From contig CAZYOC010000050.1 in NCBI GenBank assembly GCA_964648415.1, positions 1 through 20,184 of the forward strand: a stretch of DNA of 20,184 bases, given 5' to 3'. The DNA is from G963669175 sp964648415. Its GTDB lineage: Bacteria; Electryoneota; Electryoneia; Electryoneales; Electryoneaceae. Both the position numbers and the translations under genes were made by a program. Below are positions 16,096-20,184 of this stretch, in pieces. The notes under the pieces are model-generated. The model was not told the DNA's origin, ran no database searches, and saw nothing but the letters and a program-made list of their open reading frames with translations. How positions within the stretch are numbered: the first letter of the stretch is position 1; each line of letters opens with the position of its first letter.

Positions 16096-17180
16096 GACTG
16101 TATCCTTGTATCCCACCCGTAGGCCGCCAGCCAAGTATCCCGAAGATCACCGGAGATAATCTTGCGGGTGTTGCGCAGTTCCGTCAGGTTCCGACTCCCG
16201 GTCAGAAACATGGCGGATTTCAGCTCGAGTCCGATTCCTTCGAGCCATTCCTGCGCCAAGTCTCCGCCACGCTCCAGGTACTGCAACAGAACAGGGCGCG
16301 CGAAACCGGCCAGATCCGCTCCCAGAGCGATGCTCTTGGCGACATCCAGACCGTCACGGATACCCCCGGCGGCTACGATGGTAGCGCTGTCTCCAAACAC
16401 TCGACGCGCGGCGATGGTGCTGAACGCCGTGGGAATCCCCCACTCGCCGAACAGCATTCCCAGCCCTTTTTGCTCCGGCTGCACCGCACGAAATTGTTCC
16501 ACCTTGGTCCAGGAGGTCCCTCCCGCACCAGCTACATCTATATAAGGTACACCAACAGACTTCAGTTTTTCAAGAGTTTCCACCGAAAGACCCGCACCGG
16601 TTTCCTTCACCAGTACATTACCCTCCAACCGATCCACCAGCCGGGCGATCTGATCCAGCACACCCTGGAAGGTATGCTGGCCCTCTTCGCCCTGGATAAG
16701 CTCCTGGGCGGCGTTGAGATGCACACACATCCCGTCGGCTTCGATCTTCTCATTTAATCCAACAATATCGTCTATGCTGTGTTCTACCAACTGCACCCCG
16801 CCGATGTTCCCCAACAGTACTGTATCGGGCATGTCCGGCCGCACCACAAAGTCCTGAAACAAATGAGGATGACTCAGGATGACACGTTGGCTGCCCACGG
16901 AGAAGGGTATTTTCAGCTTATTAGCCACCAGGGCGAGCGCACGGTTTAATCGCTTGGCATACTTCGCACCGCCGGTCATGCTGGTGATCATCAACGGCAT
17001 GGCGATTGTGCGTCCGAAAAATTCAGTGCTCGTATCAATGTCATTCAGGTTCAGTTCAGGGAGAGCCTGATGGACCAGTTGCACATCCGAGAGCAGAGTG
17101 CCCCCGGTATGTTCAACATCCATCTGAGCGACGATCCGCAGATGGTCGCCTTTGCGCCGTACGATCTGGTTGTCCAGCAT
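16092..17180 (-). CDS. fni: Type 2 isopentenyl-diphosphate delta-isomerase
   Basis: This 362-residue FMN- and NADPH-dependent enzyme interconverts isopentenyl and dimethylallyl diphosphate, the last step of the pathway in this operon. Type 2 signatures are RRKGDHLRI near the N-terminus, ITSMTGGAKYAKRLN, FSVGSQR, HLNAAQE, KETGAGLS, DVAGAGGTSW and AAGGIRDGLDVAKSIALGADL (phosphate and FMN binding). Length is normal. It is unrelated to the Nudix-type 1 isomerase. The ATG at 17180 is preceded by AGGG. It is the first gene of the mevalonate operon, so the operon's promoter should lie in 17181-17441. Its stop overlaps the fusion gene as GTGA. Confidence 0.96.
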   Translation of the reverse strand: MLDNQIVRRKGDHLRIVAQMDVEHTGGTLLSDVQLVHQALPELNLNDIDTSTEFFGRTIAMPLMITSMTGGAKYAKRLNRALALVANKLKIPFSVGSQRVILSHPHLFQDFVVRPDMPDTVLLGNIGGVQLVEHSIDDIVGLNEKIEADGMCVHLNAAQELIQGEEGQHTFQGVLDQIARLVDRLEGNVLVKETGAGLSVETLEKLKSVGVPYIDVAGAGGTSWTKVEQFRAVQPEQKGLGMLFGEWGIPTAFSTIAARRVFGDSATIVAAGGIRDGLDVAKSIALGADLAGFARPVLLQYLERGGDLAQEWLEGIGLELKSAMFLTGSRNLTELRNTRKIISGDLRDTWLAAYGWDTRIQS

Positions 17181-17303
17181 CGCTAACCCTGAGAAACGAA
17201 ACGTGAAAAACTAAGAAACAGAAAGGTACACGCGACAGAAAACCCGGGTCAAGCCCGATACTCCCTGCGGCCTCCGGTAAAACCAAGAGGTTGCTTGGAT
17301 ATT
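17181..17303. other. Upstream region of the mevalonate operon
   Basis: No gene is supported. On the minus strand CCAAG-CAACCT-CTTGG (17283-17298) is followed by TTTT, a weak terminator-like hairpin for the cyclase gene. CGGG-CTTGA-CCCG (17245-17257) is another short hairpin. A TTGACC sequence nearby could be a -35 box, but I find no good -10 partner. Positions 17191-17225 are purine-rich on the plus strand and share the 13-mer AAACGTGAAAAAC with the minus strand at 201-213. Confidence 0.35.
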
Positions 17304-17408
17304 TTTGCCCCGGGCAGCTCGTTGTGACAAACCGCACTACGTTCTGGCTGCTGCAATGAAACAAAACCAGGGCGTATCAGACAAAAGTTGGTCGCTGCCC
17401 GGGGCAAA
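17304..17408. repeat. 105-base element with 15-base perfect inverted ends
   Basis: TTTGCCCCGGGCAGC (17304-17318) and its exact reverse complement (17394-17408) flank 75 bases that carry no gene. It sits between the cyclase stop and the mevalonate operon. The ends resemble terminal inverted repeats of a small non-autonomous element, or the base of a long RNA stem. No target duplication is obvious and no second copy is in the window. Confidence 0.6.
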
Positions 17409-17441
17409 TCCATCAATCCAGATCAATTACAATACTCCGGA

Positions 17442-19379
17442 TCAGGGATGCAGCCGGTACGCTCGCACCAGATCCTTGAAGCCCTTCACCTCGAGCTCGC
17501 CCATGTCTTCCAGATCGAACTCTTCCAGGATATGCGAATGGGTCTCCTCGTCCACCACGATATCGCCCGACTCGCCTTTGCCCTGCAAGCGCGACGCCAG
17601 GTTCACCTTGGACCCGATGATGGTGTAATCGATCTTGTCCTTGGTCCCCAGGTTGCCGACCGCCACTTCTCCCGTGGCGATTCCCACACGGATCTGGATG
17701 GGTAAACGTCCCTCAGCCGCCCATTTCTCCCTCAGTCTCCGGGCTCCCTCCTGCATGGCGACGGCGGTCCGGACCGAATTGGCCGGGCTGACAATCCGGC
17801 TCTCTTCCTCGTTCTCAAAAAACGCCAGCAACCCATCGCCCATGTACTTGTCGATAATGCCCTCATGCTGGAACACCAACCCCACCATGTTGTTGAGGTA
17901 TTCATCCAGCACCGCCTGCACCTCGTCGGGCGAATTGGTGTCGCAGAAGCCGGTAAAATTGGCGATATCACTGAACAGGACGCTGATGTACTTCCGCTTG
18001 CCGCCGGGTTTCAGCAGGTCAGGATTCTTCTCCATCCGCTCCAGTAGCGGCGGCGACAGGTAGCTGCGCAGCCCCTCGCGGATCAGGAGCAGATGCCGCT
18101 GCTCGTAATAGAACTTGTAGAACATGGTGAATCCGGCCAGCAAGACAAACGGCGTCATGAACGCCATCACCGGCAGAATCCAGCCGACCTGCACGAACAA
18201 AAGCAGCACCAGCGCCGTATATGCGACGCTGATCAGGATCGCGACGATCACCAGCCAGGTCATGCTCCTGCGAATGGCGACCCGCCACAGAACAAGCAGC
18301 GCAAGCAGCAGGAGGAGCAGATCCAGCCAGAAAGGGGAATACCTCAGAAAATCGCCCTGAAGTATTGCGCTTAACAGTGACGAATAAATAAAGACAAAGG
18401 GGAAGTTGTTATCCAGCGGCGCTTTGCCGTAATCCTTGCCGGCCGTAGAGATGTCGCCCAGGATGCCCACTTTGCCGCCGAACATGGGCAGCAGCCGTCG
18501 CGGGTTGTCCACTTCCAGCACATCGAGCGCGCTATACGATTGCGGCCAGTTTTCCTCGGTGAACCGCCCCGGCCAGTTGATCACCATGCTGCCCGAGCCG
18601 TCCAGCGGAATCACCAGATCCTGCGGCTCTTCCCCCTCGGGGAGTTGAAGATCCTTGAGCACCACTTGATGCGACGCAACTGCAACGTTAGCCAAATCGT
18701 AATCGAGGTACGCCGCCAGCGCGGCCATGGCGATGGAAGGAACCAGCCGTCCTTCGGTCTCCGCCACCAGGGGATAACGACGCACTACTCCATCCCGGTC
18801 CGGCAACAGGTTGACATACCCGGACAGGTACGCGCCCCGCAGCAGTTCCGGATATGGAGTCGCGTTGAAGCCCTCGAAGTCGCGCAGCGAGGTCGCTCCG
18901 ATCTCAGGATAGGACGTAAAATCGACGATGGGATTGTAATCCTCGCTGGAGATGCGCGCCGCTTCATCCGAAAAATTGCCCTGGTAAGCGAGGATGACAT
19001 TGGCGGCCCAATCCACCGCCTCCGCCAGCGCCCGGTCGCCGGTAGAATCACGATACCCGCTGAAGAGCAGATCGCTGGCGATGATGTCCGCACCCCCGTC
19101 GGCCATGGTCAGGATCAGCCGAGCCAGATCCCGCCGCCCCCACTCGTAGCGGCCCGATTCCGCCAGGGAATAGTCATCCAGCGATACGTGGAAAACCTCC
19201 TCGGTAATGGTCGGGTTGGACGCGTAATGATCCCGGAAGGCGAAGCGCTGGTCAAGGGTATTCAACTCGGCGACCTCGAATACGCTGGGCATGAGTTGCA
19301 CCAGCACCCAGCCGATGCTGACGACGACGAGGCCCCAAAGCAGCAGATTGCGCGATGGTATGGTATCGTGTGGGTTCAT
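17442..19379 (-). CDS. CHASE2-domain class III adenylate cyclase
   Basis: This 645-residue membrane protein is a predicted sensor that makes cyclic AMP. A membrane helix at about 11-29 is followed by an extracytoplasmic CHASE2 domain (about 40-340), including the typical SDLLFSG and GYVNLLPDRDGVVRRYPL segments. Three membrane helices follow (about 348-367, 373-395, 399-420), then a short helix linker and the cyclase domain (about 462-605). Metal-binding Asp471 (FSDIANFTGF) and Asp515 (KYMGDGLLAFF) are present. Lys511 and Thr586 in DYTIIG match the adenine-selecting pair of class IIIb adenylate cyclases. Asn593 and Arg597 in VNLASRL are the transition-state residues. The enzyme looks catalytically intact. 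The ATG at 19379 follows the DUF4384-like gene by 42 bases. The ligand sensed by CHASE2 is unknown. Confidence 0.94.
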   Translation of the reverse strand: MNPHDTIPSRNLLLWGLVVVSIGWVLVQLMPSVFEVAELNTLDQRFAFRDHYASNPTITEEVFHVSLDDYSLAESGRYEWGRRDLARLILTMADGGADIIASDLLFSGYRDSTGDRALAEAVDWAANVILAYQGNFSDEAARISSEDYNPIVDFTSYPEIGATSLRDFEGFNATPYPELLRGAYLSGYVNLLPDRDGVVRRYPLVAETEGRLVPSIAMAALAAYLDYDLANVAVASHQVVLKDLQLPEGEEPQDLVIPLDGSGSMVINWPGRFTEENWPQSYSALDVLEVDNPRRLLPMFGGKVGILGDISTAGKDYGKAPLDNNFPFVFIYSSLLSAILQGDFLRYSPFWLDLLLLLLALLVLWRVAIRRSMTWLVIVAILISVAYTALVLLLFVQVGWILPVMAFMTPFVLLAGFTMFYKFYYEQRHLLLIREGLRSYLSPPLLERMEKNPDLLKPGGKRKYISVLFSDIANFTGFCDTNSPDEVQAVLDEYLNNMVGLVFQHEGIIDKYMGDGLLAFFENEEESRIVSPANSVRTAVAMQEGARRLREKWAAEGRLPIQIRVGIATGEVAVGNLGTKDKIDYTIIGSKVNLASRLQGKGESGDIVVDEETHSHILEEFDLEDMGELEVKGFKDLVRAYRLHP

Positions 19380-19421
19380 GAACCGGATCGCCTCCCTCGG
19401 TCACTTCGGGCCGCTGGTGAT

Positions 19422-20087
19422 CTATTCGTGAATAATCTCCACCACTTCCCAGGCGATCCCTTTGCCGGCGGTGTGCTGGTAGAGCTGGTCGGCGGTGATG
19501 CGTGTCTTCTCTTCCTCGTCCACCCCCCGGTAGCTCGCCCCGATGGTGTCGGGCCGGTCCAGGCGAGCACGCAACGGCGGCGCCGCACCGTCCTCCGCCA
19601 TGGTCACCATCGCCAGCTCGGTACCGATCTTGCGTGCGTAACGATCTCGAGATTTCCCGTCGGAATCGTTGTATTTCTCGAACTGCTGCTCCAGGTCAAC
19701 CAGTTGCTCCCCGCTGCAGATCATGTAGACCCGCTCTACACCCGTGTTGTCGTCGAGCTGCAGCCAGTCCAGCGCCGTGGCGGAACCGTGAGTCACTCCG
19801 GCGCCTTTGCCGTGAGTTACTGCGTGGTACAGGAAATAACTGCCGTCGGAGGCTTCGAGAATGATGTAGAAGCAGGTGGCTCCGTGGAGACGGTAGTTGA
19901 TTTTGAAGTAGTCGCCGGAGGCCAGCGTATCCTCGTTCGTCACCTCAAAAAGCTGATCCGGCTGGCCCGATTTCATGCCGACAATGCCGTAGGTGAATTC
20001 CACACTGTCCGCCTCCTGAGCCGGCGCTATCGCTGCCGCCGTCAGGATAAGGCCAAGAATTACCGGTAATAGAAATGACTTGCCCAT
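19422..20087 (-). CDS. Exported DUF4384-like protein
   Basis: This 221-residue protein begins with a clear signal peptide (about residues 1-24, MGKSFLLPVILGLILTAAA, cleavage near APAQ-E). The region LASGDYFKINYRLHGATCFY through WLQLDDNTGVERVYMICSGEQLVDLE resembles DUF4384, a beta-rich domain of unknown function often found in secreted or signalling proteins. The remaining C-terminal part is not recognised. I chose ATG 20087 because GGGAGGGAG lies just upstream and the signal peptide starts there; an in-frame start at 20117 would add ten residues. It precedes the CHASE2 cyclase gene on the same strand, so it could act with that sensor outside the membrane. That link is inferred from position only. 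Confidence 0.75.
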   Translation of the reverse strand: MGKSFLLPVILGLILTAAAIAPAQEADSVEFTYGIVGMKSGQPDQLFEVTNEDTLASGDYFKINYRLHGATCFYIILEASDGSYFLYHAVTHGKGAGVTHGSATALDWLQLDDNTGVERVYMICSGEQLVDLEQQFEKYNDSDGKSRDRYARKIGTELAMVTMAEDGAAPPLRARLDRPDTIGASYRGVDEEEKTRITADQLYQHTAGKGIAWEVVEIIHE

Positions 20088-20139
20088 CTCAACTCCCTCC
20101 CTGCGCGTAACGCACACTTGTCCTGCACCCGGTCGCGTC

Positions 20140-20174
20140 CCGAAGTTTGGTGGAAATTGAGTTCCACCGTTCGG
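20140..20174. promoter_or_regulatory. Hairpin upstream of the DUF4384-like gene
   Basis: GGTGGAA (20149-20155) pairs with TTCCACC (20162-20168) around ATTGAG. An outer CCGAA (20140-20144) pairs with TTCGG (20170-20174), separated from the inner stem by a short asymmetric bulge. It lies 52-87 bases upstream of the start codon. It might be an operator, a leader structure or the end of a gene beyond the window. No T-run follows on the minus strand. Confidence 0.35.
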
Positions 20175-20184
20175 GTTGTTGAAT

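Noticed and set aside
16096..16134. TTG start at 16134 for the HMGR-kinase fusion
   Set aside because: The GTG at 16095 has a ribosome site and the same GTGA overlap seen at other junctions here, whereas the TTG would give a 43-base overlap and no ribosome site.
18540..20069. Plus-strand open frame of 509 codons across the cyclase and DUF4384-like genes
   Set aside because: It runs antisense through two real genes and the gap between them, without a ribosome site or any family motif.

Overview
The window is a GC-rich bacterial chromosome segment with genes on both strands, strong Shine-Dalgarno sequences (GGAGG type), frequent GTG starts and many 4-base GTGA/ATGA gene overlaps. No rRNA, tRNA, CRISPR array, prophage or plasmid gene is visible. 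The organism cannot be named from the sequence alone. A complete lower mevalonate pathway, a type 2 IPP isomerase, a 30-residue mS38/COX24-like protein and a CHASE2 cyclase suggest an uncultivated lineage near the FCB group or a related candidate phylum. That is an inference with low to moderate confidence.

Layout. (1) 1-237: repeat-rich end of a minus-strand operon. (2) 238-6448, minus strand, read from right to left: MltD-like LysM transglycosylase, SppA peptidase, HU-family protein, a 30-aa basic ribosomal-type protein, a DUF2905 membrane protein, xseA, xseB and NAD kinase. Most neighbours overlap or are separated by under 15 bases; only the HU to 30-aa gap (79 bases) has room for a promoter. 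(3) 6449-7398: a 950-base gene-free divergent region packed with repeats. It holds an exact 100-base tandem duplication containing twin hairpins, two GTAG-headed REP-like hairpins and a 234-base MITE-like inverted element. (4) 7399-11765, plus strand: inositol monophosphatase family enzyme, alkaline-phosphatase-superfamily hydrolase, MscS channel and membrane-anchored alpha/beta hydrolase. A third, diverged copy of the 100-base repeat lies just before the second gene. (5) 11766-11906: convergent gap with a REP-like repeat. (6) 11907-17180, minus strand: mevalonate operon in the order idi2, HMG-CoA reductase-mevalonate kinase fusion, diphosphomevalonate decarboxylase, phosphomevalonate kinase. 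It covers every step from HMG-CoA to DMAPP; HMG-CoA synthase and thiolase are not in the window. (7) 17181-17441: gap with a 105-base inverted-repeat element. (8) 17442-20087, minus strand: an exported DUF4384-like protein followed by a CHASE2 adenylate cyclase.

No clearly new multi-gene system is visible. The points most worth following are the HMGR-mevalonate kinase fusion and the repeat families. The repeats include hairpins whose stems differ at one position but stay paired, and two genes whose stop codons lie inside repeat sequence.
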